A DNA stretch of 41,109 nt, from positions 1-41,109 of the forward strand of contig JAHPYZ010000042.1 in assembly GCA_019058425.1 (NCBI GenBank). Reading direction: 5' to 3'. This stretch comes from Promethearchaeota archaeon. GTDB taxonomy: Archaea; Asgardarchaeota; Lokiarchaeia; Sigyniarchaeales; SOKP01. The position numbers were made by a program, and so were the translations under genes. Of the stretch, positions 6,751-15,036 are shown piece after piece. The notes beneath the pieces were generated by a model, which was given only the letters and a program-made list of their open reading frames with translations, made no database searches and was not told the DNA's origin. Each line of letters starts with the position of its first letter. Within the stretch, counting starts at the first letter, position 1.

Positions 6751-7542
6751 ATGATTGATAGGGCAAGAATTGATTTAGGCGAATATATTATAGGACGTAT
6801 AGAAAACTCAGGTAGAGTTTTTGAGATGTTAATGGATCCCGAGAAAGCTTGGGATGCAAAAAAAATTATTCGGGAAGAAATCAATAACAGATTAAAAGAA
6901 GGTAAAGAAAAGTCTCGTCTTACTGTAGAAGAGATATTAAATGATCAAAAAATTGATCTAGAACTGATTTTTGAAAGTTTTATTGTATTCGAAGATTTGA
7001 GAAGAGGGAAAAAAGCAACAGATGGAGATATGGAAGTAGTTTTTGATACAACAGATGGAATGATCATTGCATGCCATATATTATTAGAAGGAGATATACA
7101 CTGGACAAAAGCTCAAAGAGAAGAAGAGAAGCAAAAAAAATTGAAACAAATTATAACAATAATTAGTAAGAATGCTATTAATCCACAAAATAAGAAACCT
7201 CATCCATATCAACGAATAGAAAAAGCAATTGAAGAAGCGAATGTTAAGATTGATTTAATGAGAAGCGCTGAAGAACAAGTTGAAGACGTTGTTAAAAGTA
7301 TACGCGCTATTATTCCAATCAGAATAGAACAAGTGGAAATGGCTATAAAGATACCGACAGCTTTTACAGCGAAAGGGTATAATATTGTAGCTCAATATGT
7401 ACAGATTAAAAAAGAAGAATGGCAATCTGATGGCGCATGGGTCGCTGTTGTTAGTCTACCTGCGGGATTACAGATGGAATTAATTGATAAATTAAACAAA
7501 TTAACACACGGGAGAGTACAAACAAAAATATTAAAAACCTAA
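6751..7542 (+). CDS. Ribosome maturation protein SBDS (SDO1)
   Basis: At 263 residues this matches the three-domain SBDS family. The N-terminal FYSH domain (about 1-115) contains EMLMDPEKAWDAK and a KKATDGDMEVVFDTTDGM stretch, followed by the helical domain with the hallmark IISKNAINPQNKKPHPYQRIE (about 138-158) and a C-terminal ferredoxin-like domain with EEWQSDGAWVAVVSLPAG. SBDS releases the anti-association factor IF6 from the large ribosomal subunit together with an EF-2-like GTPase. Between FYSH elements there is an extra lysine-glutamate-rich segment (about 38-60). Its place between psmA and rrp4 is the classical archaeal arrangement. Confidence 0.95.
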   Translation: MIDRARIDLGEYIIGRIENSGRVFEMLMDPEKAWDAKKIIREEINNRLKEGKEKSRLTVEEILNDQKIDLELIFESFIVFEDLRRGKKATDGDMEVVFDTTDGMIIACHILLEGDIHWTKAQREEEKQKKLKQIITIISKNAINPQNKKPHPYQRIEKAIEEANVKIDLMRSAEEQVEDVVKSIRAIIPIRIEQVEMAIKIPTAFTAKGYNIVAQYVQIKKEEWQSDGAWVAVVSLPAGLQMELIDKLNKLTHGRVQTKILKT

Positions 7543-7557
7543 CCAAAAAGGGGTTAG
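7539..7557 (+). terminator. Hairpin across the SBDS stop codon followed by T-rich sequence
   Basis: CTAACC (7539-7544) and GGTTAG (7552-7557) form a six-base-pair stem around a seven-base loop, with the TAA stop inside the stem. T-rich sequence follows to about 7588. It could attenuate or terminate transcription between SBDS and rrp4, or be an RNA processing site. Confidence 0.35.
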
Positions 7558-7620
7558 ATTATTCTTATTTATTGTTATTTTTTAAGTTTAGGTTAGGAAT
7601 ATAGAAAAATATTATATTAG

Positions 7621-8418
7621 ATGAACGTGAGAAGTATTATGGAAGAAAATGAAGAATCAGTAGATGAAGAATTCGAAGATTTTGAGGAGGACGAAGCTTC
7701 TAGAGATGTAGTTGTACCTGGAGAAGTATTAACAGAAGATGTTAAAAATTTTTTACCTGGTAGAGGTACAATTTTGAATAAAGAGAAGAATAAAATCATT
7801 TCTTTGAATATCGGATTAAAACAAATAAAAAAAAATTATATTAATGTAATTCCTCTTAGGGGATTTTATACACCTCGCCCTGGAGATAAGGTTATTGCAT
7901 TAGTAGTTGATAAAAATCCAGTTAAATATAAGTGTGATATTAATTCTAAAGATTTTGGTCAACTTAAACCCAAGAATACTATTAAAAGAGGTAAAATTAG
8001 AGGATTCAGAGGCGGTGATGCTCCTCGGGAAGAAATAAGTACTGAAAGATTTGATATAGGAGATATTTTAATTGTGAAAGTACTTTCTGCCGATCGTTTG
8101 AATAAACCTGAATTGACAACTGTTGGAAAATATTTAGGTAAAAAAGTTGGTGGTATTGTTATCACTATAGATCCACCAAAAATTCCAAGAGTTATTGGAA
8201 GAAATGGTTCAATGATTAAAATGTTGAAATCTTTAACTGGTTGCAATATCTTTGTTACACAAAATGGTCGTATATGGCTAAAAGGTGAAGATATTGCTCA
8301 TGAAAGGCTATTAATCGAATCAATTCATAAGATTGCTTCTGAAGCCCATACTGTTGGTTTAACAGATAGAATGCAAGAATTTATAATTAATGAAAAAAAG
8401 AAGAGAGGTATTGAATGA
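7621..8418 (+). CDS. Exosome complex RNA-binding protein Rrp4
   Basis: Rrp4 forms part of the cap on the archaeal exosome and threads RNA into the core. After a very acidic N-terminal extension (about 7-25) comes the N-terminal domain with DVVVPGEVL and LPGRGT, a central S1 domain, and a KH domain with IPRVIGRNGSMIKMLKSLTGCNIFV (about 192-217; G-x-x-G is GRNG). The length of 265 is slightly above the usual 220-250 because of the acidic leader. ATG 7639 is an alternative start six codons downstream. Its TGA is followed immediately by the ATG of rrp41, so the two are translationally linked. Confidence 0.94.
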   Translation: MNVRSIMEENEESVDEEFEDFEEDEASRDVVVPGEVLTEDVKNFLPGRGTILNKEKNKIISLNIGLKQIKKNYINVIPLRGFYTPRPGDKVIALVVDKNPVKYKCDINSKDFGQLKPKNTIKRGKIRGFRGGDAPREEISTERFDIGDILIVKVLSADRLNKPELTTVGKYLGKKVGGIVITIDPPKIPRVIGRNGSMIKMLKSLTGCNIFVTQNGRIWLKGEDIAHERLLIESIHKIASEAHTVGLTDRMQEFIINEKKKRGIE

Positions 8419-9204
8419 ATGCCGTTAATAATTAAAGATGAGTATCCTGAGAAATTATTTCGTGAAGATGGAAAAAGATTAGATGGTCGTAGCGAAAAAG
8501 AATTAAGACCTATAAAAATGGAAGTTGGAATTATACAGAATGCTGATGGATCGGCTTATCTTGAATGGGGAAACAATAAAATATATGCTGCAGTATATGG
8601 TCCTCGAGAAGTACACCCTCATCACTTAGCTAAACCAGATCGGGGAGTTCTAAGAGTTTTTTATAGGATGGCTACCTTTTCTGTTTTTGATAGAAAAAGA
8701 CCAGCTCCTGGACGTCGTGAAAAAGAAATTTCAATGATTGTATCAGATTGTATTGAACCAGTACTTTTTCTTGAACTATATCCCGGTACTAGTTTTGAAG
8801 TCTTTATTGAAGTTATGGATGCAGATGGTGGCACTAGATGTGCAAGTACTACTGTAGCAGCATTAGCTTTAGCTGATGCCGGAATTCCTATGAAAAGTCT
8901 AGTAAGCGCAGTCGCAGTAGGAAAAATTGATGGAAAGAAAGTTGTTGATCTCTCTGGTATTGAAGATAAAGCTGGGGAAGCAGATTTACCAATAGCAATG
9001 ACATGGTATAATGAGGAAGTTTCATTATTACAATTTGATGGAGATATGGATTTGGGTGAGATGAATGAATTTTTAGATGATGCTAAAGAAGCGTTAGAAA
9101 AAATTCATCAGTTACAATTAGACACATTAAAAAGTAAATATCTAAAATTACAAGAAGATACTAAAAATGTAAATGAAAAAGAAGGTAAAAAAGGTGATGA
9201 GTAA
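8419..9204 (+). CDS. Exosome catalytic subunit Rrp41
   Basis: This RNase PH-fold subunit is the phosphorolytic 3'-5' exoribonuclease of the exosome ring. It begins with the family RLDGR pattern (residues 20-24) and contains RPAPGRREKE (94-103), which binds RNA and phosphate, plus GGTRCASTTVAALALADAG. The catalytic acidic cluster IEDKAGEADLPIAM (181-194) keeps the aspartate equivalent to the general acid (D189). The ATG directly follows the rrp4 stop, and the rrp42 ATG begins two bases after its own stop. A hydrophilic lysine/glutamate tail (about 240-261) extends past the usual end. Confidence 0.95.
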   Translation: MPLIIKDEYPEKLFREDGKRLDGRSEKELRPIKMEVGIIQNADGSAYLEWGNNKIYAAVYGPREVHPHHLAKPDRGVLRVFYRMATFSVFDRKRPAPGRREKEISMIVSDCIEPVLFLELYPGTSFEVFIEVMDADGGTRCASTTVAALALADAGIPMKSLVSAVAVGKIDGKKVVDLSGIEDKAGEADLPIAMTWYNEEVSLLQFDGDMDLGEMNEFLDDAKEALEKIHQLQLDTLKSKYLKLQEDTKNVNEKEGKKGDE

Positions 9205-9206
9205 AT

Positions 9207-10040
9207 ATGATGGATATAAAAAGAATTATTTCAAAAATTGAAAGAGACTATATAATCTCGAATTTGAAAAAAGAAGAAAGAATCGATGGCAGAGGACTTT
9301 GGGAATATCGGGAATTTCAGATCAAGCATGATATTATAGCTTCAGCAGAAGGCTCAGCAGATGTTTCTTTGGGAGACACAAAGATTATAACTGGTCTAAA
9401 ATATGAAGTCGGTGAACCCTTCCCAGATTTACCAGATGAGGGAGTATGTACTGTAATGGCAGAATTGCTTCCATTGGCATCTCCACTATTTGAAAGAGGA
9501 CCCCCTGATGAACAATCAATTGAATTAGCCCGTGTAGTAGATCGGGGAATTAGACACGCCGATTGTGTTCAAACCAAGAAATTATGTATTAAAGAAAAAG
9601 AAGCTGTATATATACTTTTTGTCGATATGTATGTAATAAATTATTCAGGAAATTTAATTGACGCTGGTGGTGTAAGTGCTTTAACTACATTAATTTCTGC
9701 TCATATTCCTGAAGGAGTTTGGAACGAAGATAAAGGAGAGACGGAATGGACTGGAAAATATTTAACGGGAAAACATATTGTAAACGAATTACCTTTTGTA
9801 ATTACCTATGGTAAGATTGATGATATTGTCTTCTTAGATCCTAGTTTACCAGAAGAATTAGTATGTGATGGTAAAATTTCTATTTCAGTTACAGAAGAAA
9901 AAATTACCTCAATTCAAAAAAGTGGTGCTGCTACATTTTCCATTGAAGAAATAAAAGATTTAGGTGAAAAATCTTTAAAAATTGGTAAAAAACTGAGAAA
10001 AGATCTAAATCTTTTACAATATCTAAGTAAAAATGATTAA
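9207..10040 (+). CDS. Exosome subunit Rrp42
   Basis: This is the second RNase PH-fold protein, which pairs with Rrp41 to build the hexameric ring but is catalytically inert. The start ERIDGRGLWEYREFQIKHDII and the ERGPPDEQSIELARVVDRGIRHADCV segment are characteristic of Rrp42. The active-site aspartate of Rrp41 is not conserved in the corresponding YGKIDDIVFLDPSLPEE region. The 277 residues match the family length. It ends the rightward operon; T-rich sequence (10046-10100) follows and the next two genes run the opposite way. Confidence 0.94.
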   Translation: MMDIKRIISKIERDYIISNLKKEERIDGRGLWEYREFQIKHDIIASAEGSADVSLGDTKIITGLKYEVGEPFPDLPDEGVCTVMAELLPLASPLFERGPPDEQSIELARVVDRGIRHADCVQTKKLCIKEKEAVYILFVDMYVINYSGNLIDAGGVSALTTLISAHIPEGVWNEDKGETEWTGKYLTGKHIVNELPFVITYGKIDDIVFLDPSLPEELVCDGKISISVTEEKITSIQKSGAATFSIEEIKDLGEKSLKIGKKLRKDLNLLQYLSKND

Positions 10041-10045
10041 TATCT

Positions 10046-10100
10046 CAATTTATTTTTTTCTTATTTAGTTTAACTCTATTTTGTTTTTTTTTTTGTTTTA
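10046..10100 (+). terminator. Poly-T tract after the exosome operon
   Basis: Several T runs, the longest interrupted by single G residues near 10083-10099, lie between convergent genes. Archaeal transcription often ends at such U-tracts without a hairpin, so this is the likely end of the psmA-rrp42 transcript. Confidence 0.5.
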
Positions 10101-10147
10101 TGGAGGAAATTAATCCAAATTAGTAGATAGTTTATGAATGATAATCA

Positions 10148-11110
10148 TTATTCAACTCTTCTTAGGGTTTCAAATGAACCATATCCTCCTGCTCTATCAT
10201 TCAATTCAAAATTTCCCATTGATTGAACTAAAATAGAACGATTTCCTTCAGTATCTATGAAGGGCACGGGAATAATTGGTCCAACTCTAGCTTTTAAAGT
10301 ATATTTATCATTCAAACTATCAACAAGCAATAGTTCTGAACTTATCGGAAGTACTCCATCTTCTCGAAACTTTTGGTCAACTATGCGAATAGATTTCAAT
10401 GGAATGTTTTTTCCATTCTTAAATATGAAACCTCCAGAAGATAAACGCCCATCATCAGTAATAATTGCTGCGGGATTGACAGCTAAATTTTTGTCGAACC
10501 AAACAATATAATATAACCAATTACCAACACCTGTCCAATCACGTACTCCATAAGTGTGATCTCTTTGACCTAAAGCATTTATCACAAAATTCTGCTCAGC
10601 AATTTGAATGGTCCCAGATAAAGTACCAATTTGCTCCCAGTGCTTATCTCCTGCCTTTTTTCCAATTTCTAGTGATTCTGGGGTCATATATTCACTGTAT
10701 TCATAATAATCATTAATTGATTCGAAGCTTATATCTATTGATACTTTATGAGTACTAGTAATTAATTTTGGTTGTTCACTTACTAGTGGTAAATCTTCGG
10801 GATTTTTAACAAAAATCATATTTCCTTTAAATTGATATTCCCATTTAGATTGATTCTGGGGGATGTGACTAACGCCACCAACTTTTAGAGATTTCGTGTA
10901 ATCTTTGGTTTTCTGATTTCTATAATAAGCTGCAGCTGAACCATCGGGGAGAAACAAAAAGAAAAAAGTCATACCTTCCTGCTTATTAGGTTTAAATCCT
11001 AATCGAGTCATTCCTCCAAGATTGTGGTTTTTATCAAAATAAACAAAATAATATGATTCATTCCATTCAAGATGATCTGTACAATGTTGAAGATGTGTTT
11101 TTGGCTCCAT
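10148..11110 (-). CDS. CrtC/AttH-like (DUF7064/DUF7065-type) protein
   Basis: A beta-rich protein of about 320 residues resembling the hydroxyneurosporene synthase (CrtC)/AttH lipocalin-like superfamily. The key match is GQRDHTYGVRDW in the middle, the R-D-H-x-x-G-x-R-D-W signature of the DUF7064-type half. The N-terminal half has WNESYYFVYFDKN, also typical. Such proteins act on or bind lipids and terpenoids; the exact reaction here is unknown. ATG 11110 is chosen because it follows a GGAG (in AAGGAGTGAAAC) and lies seven bases after the stop of the upstream gene; an ATG-like extension to 11161 would overlap that gene. The pair with the PEP-utilising enzyme suggests a two-gene operon. Confidence 0.68.
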   Translation of the reverse strand: MEPKTHLQHCTDHLEWNESYYFVYFDKNHNLGGMTRLGFKPNKQEGMTFFFLFLPDGSAAAYYRNQKTKDYTKSLKVGGVSHIPQNQSKWEYQFKGNMIFVKNPEDLPLVSEQPKLITSTHKVSIDISFESINDYYEYSEYMTPESLEIGKKAGDKHWEQIGTLSGTIQIAEQNFVINALGQRDHTYGVRDWTGVGNWLYYIVWFDKNLAVNPAAIITDDGRLSSGGFIFKNGKNIPLKSIRIVDQKFREDGVLPISSELLLVDSLNDKYTLKARVGPIIPVPFIDTEGNRSILVQSMGNFELNDRAGGYGSFETLRRVE

Positions 11111-11117
11111 CGATGTT

Positions 11118-13829
11118 TCACTCCTTGTTTTTTTGTGTTCTAACAGTGCCATTAAAACCATCTATTTCAATTATTTGACCTGTTTTAAAGATTTCACATG
11201 CATTTCTAACATTTGTAACTGCAGGTATACCATACTCTCGCGATACTACAGCCCCATGTGAAAGAATCCCACCCATTTCTGTAATTAAGCCTCCTATCTT
11301 AGAAAAAACGGGAGTCCAGCCTGGATCTGTTCGTGAAACAACCAATATTTCTCCTAATCGAACTGTTGATATAAGATCAATATCATGAATAACACGTATA
11401 GGTGCCTTTATAATTCCCTGACTTGCAGGTATACCCTGAAATAGTTTACTCTTCTTATTATACTTTAATATATCATCAAATTCTCGGGAACCCAGAAGAA
11501 ATTTAGGTGGTGTTTTATTTTCATATTTTTTAAATTCAGTATAACGTTTCATAACTACTGATAATATATTTTCAATTTCTTGTTTATTATATCTATTTAA
11601 GGCTAAATTCTTAATTTCTTTTTTATAAAGGAAAAAAATCATATTATGAACCGTCAAAATTCCTTTCTCTACAAACTTTCTTCCAATTTCTAAATATAGC
11701 TGTCTATTCCTTGTAATCCATCTATCAAGGTTAAATCGTTGATCCTCGCGAAATTTTATGTATTTCCTACTATTTTTCAAGATTATTGAGAAAAATTTCC
11801 ATATCAGTGATCCAAATCTTTTTGATCTTATCTTAGTTTCAACAAATTTTTCAACTAAATCTCGCTTTTTCAAATTTTTGGATTTTAAACTGTCTAGTTC
11901 TTGCCATTGATCTATTACTAAGGACTTCAAGATATCAAAGACATTTGTCATCGGTGGTTCTCTCCACCTTGGATAAAATATTTCCCTTGTGAAACCTCTA
12001 TCTCCATAATCAGTCAGAAATCTCTCAAATTCAGTATGAAAATTCTTAATAGAGAGATTAGTTTCTTCTGATAGAATTTTATAAATGCTTTTAGATTCTT
12101 GCTTAATAAATAATGACTTTAATTCTGGAGATTTATTTATGAGGGATGCTAAATAATGAATTCGATCATTTGTTTCTGTCAATTTATGTTTAAGTCCAGA
12201 AACTAAAATTGGATAAAACCTTGAACATTCTTCTTTACTCAGAAAACGATTAAGGAGATATTGTACTAATAAATTCATTCCTATATTATGCACAGGAATT
12301 CCATAGCGAATAAGTCGAAAATGAGCGATCATTGTTTTGTCTAATTCCTCAGCTAAGCGAATAAAATCCATTAATTCACCAGATTCGATAAATTTTTGTA
12401 ATTTTTTATCAAATTCATTACAATATTGATCAAATATCTCTTGATTCCAACTTTCATACTCTTCAGCTGTCTTGGACATCGAACCATTAGGATCATAAAC
12501 CATTATTCTGAGTTCTGCAACTATACGTTTAATAAGATGAAAAGGAAGTGCTTTCATAGTGGTTTTCCCATATGGTCCCGAACCTTCGGGGAAATAATTC
12601 AATACATCTTCATTCCTCATAAATGTAGGAATTTCATTTTCTATCTTTCTTTTTATAACATCGAGGTTGAAATAAGCATGAGCTTTATATAATTTTAATA
12701 ATTGAGTATCCATTTCAGAGTAGCCCATTATACTATTTAATTCTATATTTACCACTTTTGTTATTAGATCCCCTAAAAGTTCAAAATAAAGTGGTGTAAC
12801 ATTATCATTCCAATAGTCATCTGAATATCCTCTGCTCCACAAAATCCCTGATGGTCTAGATTCAGGCTTTATTGCAGTAACAGGTCGAGTTTGTAAAATA
12901 TAAATATCATTATTATGATCTATAGCCCATTCAATATCTTGAGGAATCTTATTAAATTTTTTTTCGATTTGAAGTCCTACTTCAGCAAGTTTTACAATTT
13001 CTTTATTAATTAATGATGGCTGTTCATTTAACTCATCTGATATTTCCACATACTCAATACCCCTATCAGCAGGTTGTGCTGCTAGATTCTTATTTCCAAT
13101 TTGTTTGCTAAGAATATTCATCGATTTTTTCTTTAGTCTCTCAATCAAAAATTGATCAGGACTACTTTTTCCTGAGACAATTGATTCTCCTAACCCGAAA
13201 TTTGATTCGATTAATATTTCTTTTCTATTAGATGTTATTGGATTTATAGTGAATAATACACCCGCAGATTTTGCAGGTACCATTCTTTGTACAATCACAG
13301 CTATTTTTAGCTTATCATAAGGTATTTTATTTTTATATTGATAAATAATTGCTCGATTCGACCATAATGATGCATAACATTTCTTGATACCATGGATAAC
13401 TTGATTGAAATCTTTTAAATTCAAATATGTGTCATATTGTCCTGCAAAAGAAGCTGTAGGTAAATCTTCCGCTGTAGCAGACGATCTAACAGCTACTCCA
13501 AAAGTGGAATAGGGTTGATATTTTAACCTCACTTCATCAATAATTCCACTCGGGAATGAACTATTCTCAATTAAATTACTGATTGACTTTGATATGTGTT
13601 CTATTGACTCTAAATTATTATAATCAATTGATTCTAATGATTTATGAATAAATTCTGTGATATTATTATTCTTAAGAAAAATATTATACGCATTGTTTTT
13701 TATAACAAATCCATTTGGAACATTAAAATTACTTTGGATCAATTTCCCTAGATTAGCAGCTTTACTCCCGACTTCACGGTTCTTGGGATCAACTTTAGTT
13801 AATTCAACCGTTAAAGATTTTTCTGTCAA
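11118..13829 (-). CDS. PEP-synthase/rifampicin-phosphotransferase-like enzyme
   Basis: This 903-residue protein has the three parts of the dikinase fold. Residues about 20-320 form an ATP-grasp nucleotide-binding domain with SKAANLGKL, VRSSATAEDLPTASFAGQ (114-131) and DIEWAIDHNNDIYILQTRPVT at its end. A long helical middle (about 330-800) is unlike PEP synthase. The C-terminal swivelling domain carries the phosphohistidine motif GGILSHGAVVSREYGIPAVTN with H858. A PEP-binding TIM barrel is absent. The layout resembles rifampicin phosphotransferase and related phosphotransferases, which move phosphate from ATP via the histidine to a hydroxyl group. The substrate is unknown; the lipid-type neighbour downstream suggests a small hydrophobic compound, which is inference. 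The start is TTG 13829. Confidence 0.78.
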   Translation of the reverse strand: MTEKSLTVELTKVDPKNREVGSKAANLGKLIQSNFNVPNGFVIKNNAYNIFLKNNNITEFIHKSLESIDYNNLESIEHISKSISNLIENSSFPSGIIDEVRLKYQPYSTFGVAVRSSATAEDLPTASFAGQYDTYLNLKDFNQVIHGIKKCYASLWSNRAIIYQYKNKIPYDKLKIAVIVQRMVPAKSAGVLFTINPITSNRKEILIESNFGLGESIVSGKSSPDQFLIERLKKKSMNILSKQIGNKNLAAQPADRGIEYVEISDELNEQPSLINKEIVKLAEVGLQIEKKFNKIPQDIEWAIDHNNDIYILQTRPVTAIKPESRPSGILWSRGYSDDYWNDNVTPLYFELLGDLITKVVNIELNSIMGYSEMDTQLLKLYKAHAYFNLDVIKRKIENEIPTFMRNEDVLNYFPEGSGPYGKTTMKALPFHLIKRIVAELRIMVYDPNGSMSKTAEEYESWNQEIFDQYCNEFDKKLQKFIESGELMDFIRLAEELDKTMIAHFRLIRYGIPVHNIGMNLLVQYLLNRFLSKEECSRFYPILVSGLKHKLTETNDRIHYLASLINKSPELKSLFIKQESKSIYKILSEETNLSIKNFHTEFERFLTDYGDRGFTREIFYPRWREPPMTNVFDILKSLVIDQWQELDSLKSKNLKKRDLVEKFVETKIRSKRFGSLIWKFFSIILKNSRKYIKFREDQRFNLDRWITRNRQLYLEIGRKFVEKGILTVHNMIFFLYKKEIKNLALNRYNKQEIENILSVVMKRYTEFKKYENKTPPKFLLGSREFDDILKYNKKSKLFQGIPASQGIIKAPIRVIHDIDLISTVRLGEILVVSRTDPGWTPVFSKIGGLITEMGGILSHGAVVSREYGIPAVTNVRNACEIFKTGQIIEIDGFNGTVRTQKNKE

Positions 13830-14044
13830 TCTAAATTACCCTAAAATTTGTAAGTATCATTGTATACTTTTTATATTTTAACCTTTAAATTTTAAAAAAT
13901 TTAAAAACTCTCTTAAGATTCATAGTTTCTAAAATTTTGTCAGAGAAAATATAACAGTGCGATATTATTCAACTTTAGAAAAATTTAAAGTTTATACTAT
14001 TTTTTATAATATTATCAACTATTTAGTACTAATTTTGATGCAAA

Positions 14045-14326
14045 ATGACAAAGAAGGTTGGGATAACAGGAAAGTACGGTGCTAGATATGGAAGTACTCT
14101 ACGGAAAAGGACTCGCCTCATTTTAGAAAAGATGAAAGGTGATATAAAATGTCCCAGATGTGTGACTAAAGGTTCTATATACAGAGTGTCAACAGGTATT
14201 TGGCATTGTAAAAAATGTAACACACGTTTTACGGGAGGAGCTTATTACATAGAAACACCACGAGGCGCTGAATCCTTTAGAATAGCAAAGCGAAAACAAC
14301 GTGAGTTAGAAATCGTTGAAGAATAA
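14045..14326 (+). CDS. rpl37ae: Large ribosomal subunit protein eL43 (L37Ae)
   Basis: The 93-residue protein starts with the family KKVGITGKYGARYGSTLRK segment and has a C4 zinc ribbon with C36-x2-C39 and C55-x2-C58 around a GIWHC turn, followed by FTGGAY. eL43 is an archaeal/eukaryotic large-subunit protein. The gene resumes the classical superoperon that broke after rrp42. Its TAA overlaps the next ATG by one base, so eL43 and Pcc1 are translationally coupled, with no room for the RNA polymerase subunit P gene often found between them. Confidence 0.96.
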   Translation: MTKKVGITGKYGARYGSTLRKRTRLILEKMKGDIKCPRCVTKGSIYRVSTGIWHCKKCNTRFTGGAYYIETPRGAESFRIAKRKQRELEIVEE

Positions 14327-14598
14327 TGAACAAAAAAAACTGTTTTTTAATTAAATCTATAATAGAATTTAATTTTGAATCTTCTCAAATGAGAGATATT
14401 TCATACAAATCTTTTCTGCCAGAATTTAGAAAATTACAAATGAAAAGATCTCAAATTTCTATAAATAAAAGGAATGAAAAAAGCATAGTATTTGAGATTA
14501 AAAGCAATGATATTACCGCCTTTCGTGCTTCTATTAATGAAATAATTAGTTTTGGGAAAGTAATTACAAATTCCTTGGAAATTGTTAATAATTCATAG
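14326..14598 (+). CDS. KEOPS complex subunit Pcc1
   Basis: Pcc1 is the small dimerising subunit of the KEOPS complex that makes t6A at position 37 of ANN-decoding tRNAs. The 90 residues show the expected alpha-beta arrangement: a strand INRT-like FLIKSIIEFNFES, an EFRKLQMKRSQISIN block, and the family ending SNDITAFRASINEIISFGKVI, where the A-F-R-A-S-I-N helix is characteristic. It overlaps the eL43 stop by one base. A second KEOPS gene (Cgi121) lies 4 kb downstream. Confidence 0.82.
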   Translation: MNKKNCFLIKSIIEFNFESSQMRDISYKSFLPEFRKLQMKRSQISINKRNEKSIVFEIKSNDITAFRASINEIISFGKVITNSLEIVNNS

Positions 14599-14665
14599 AA
14601 AAAAATATAATATTTCCAATATTCAATAAATTATTAATTAATATCACTAAATTGATAAAACAAAC

Positions 14666-15019
14666 ATGACAATCAATCTTGATAATTTGAATGAAGAACA
14701 AAAAAAGAAGATATTAAATCTTAATAATTTGCAACAATCTTTTGAATTTATCACATCTCAAAGATTACAAGTTGAGAGTACTTTAAGAGAATCAGAGTTG
14801 GCTATTGAGGAATTAGAAAAAATTAATCCAGAAGACACTGTTTATAAAGCCATTGGAGGAATTTTAGTCAAGAGTGAAAAAACTAAACTTCTCGATGAAA
14901 AGAAATCATTAAAGGTAACTCTTGAGATGCGATTAAAAACTCTAAAACAAAAAGAAGATCGAGTAAAAAGCCAAATTGAAACCATGAGAAAATCACTTCA
15001 AGCTGATTTTGAAAAATAA
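14666..15019 (+). CDS. pfdB: Prefoldin subunit beta
   Basis: A 117-residue, almost entirely helical protein with two heptad-rich coiled coils (about 10-50 and 75-115) joined by the beta-hairpin segment VYKAIGGILVKSEK (59-72), which is the signature of prefoldin beta. Prefoldin is a jellyfish-shaped co-chaperone that passes unfolded proteins to the thermosome. It starts at ATG 14666, 67 bp after pcc1, in the conventional superoperon position. Confidence 0.93.
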   Translation: MTINLDNLNEEQKKKILNLNNLQQSFEFITSQRLQVESTLRESELAIEELEKINPEDTVYKAIGGILVKSEKTKLLDEKKSLKVTLEMRLKTLKQKEDRVKSQIETMRKSLQADFEK

Positions 15020-15036
15020 AATTCAAAAAAATATTT

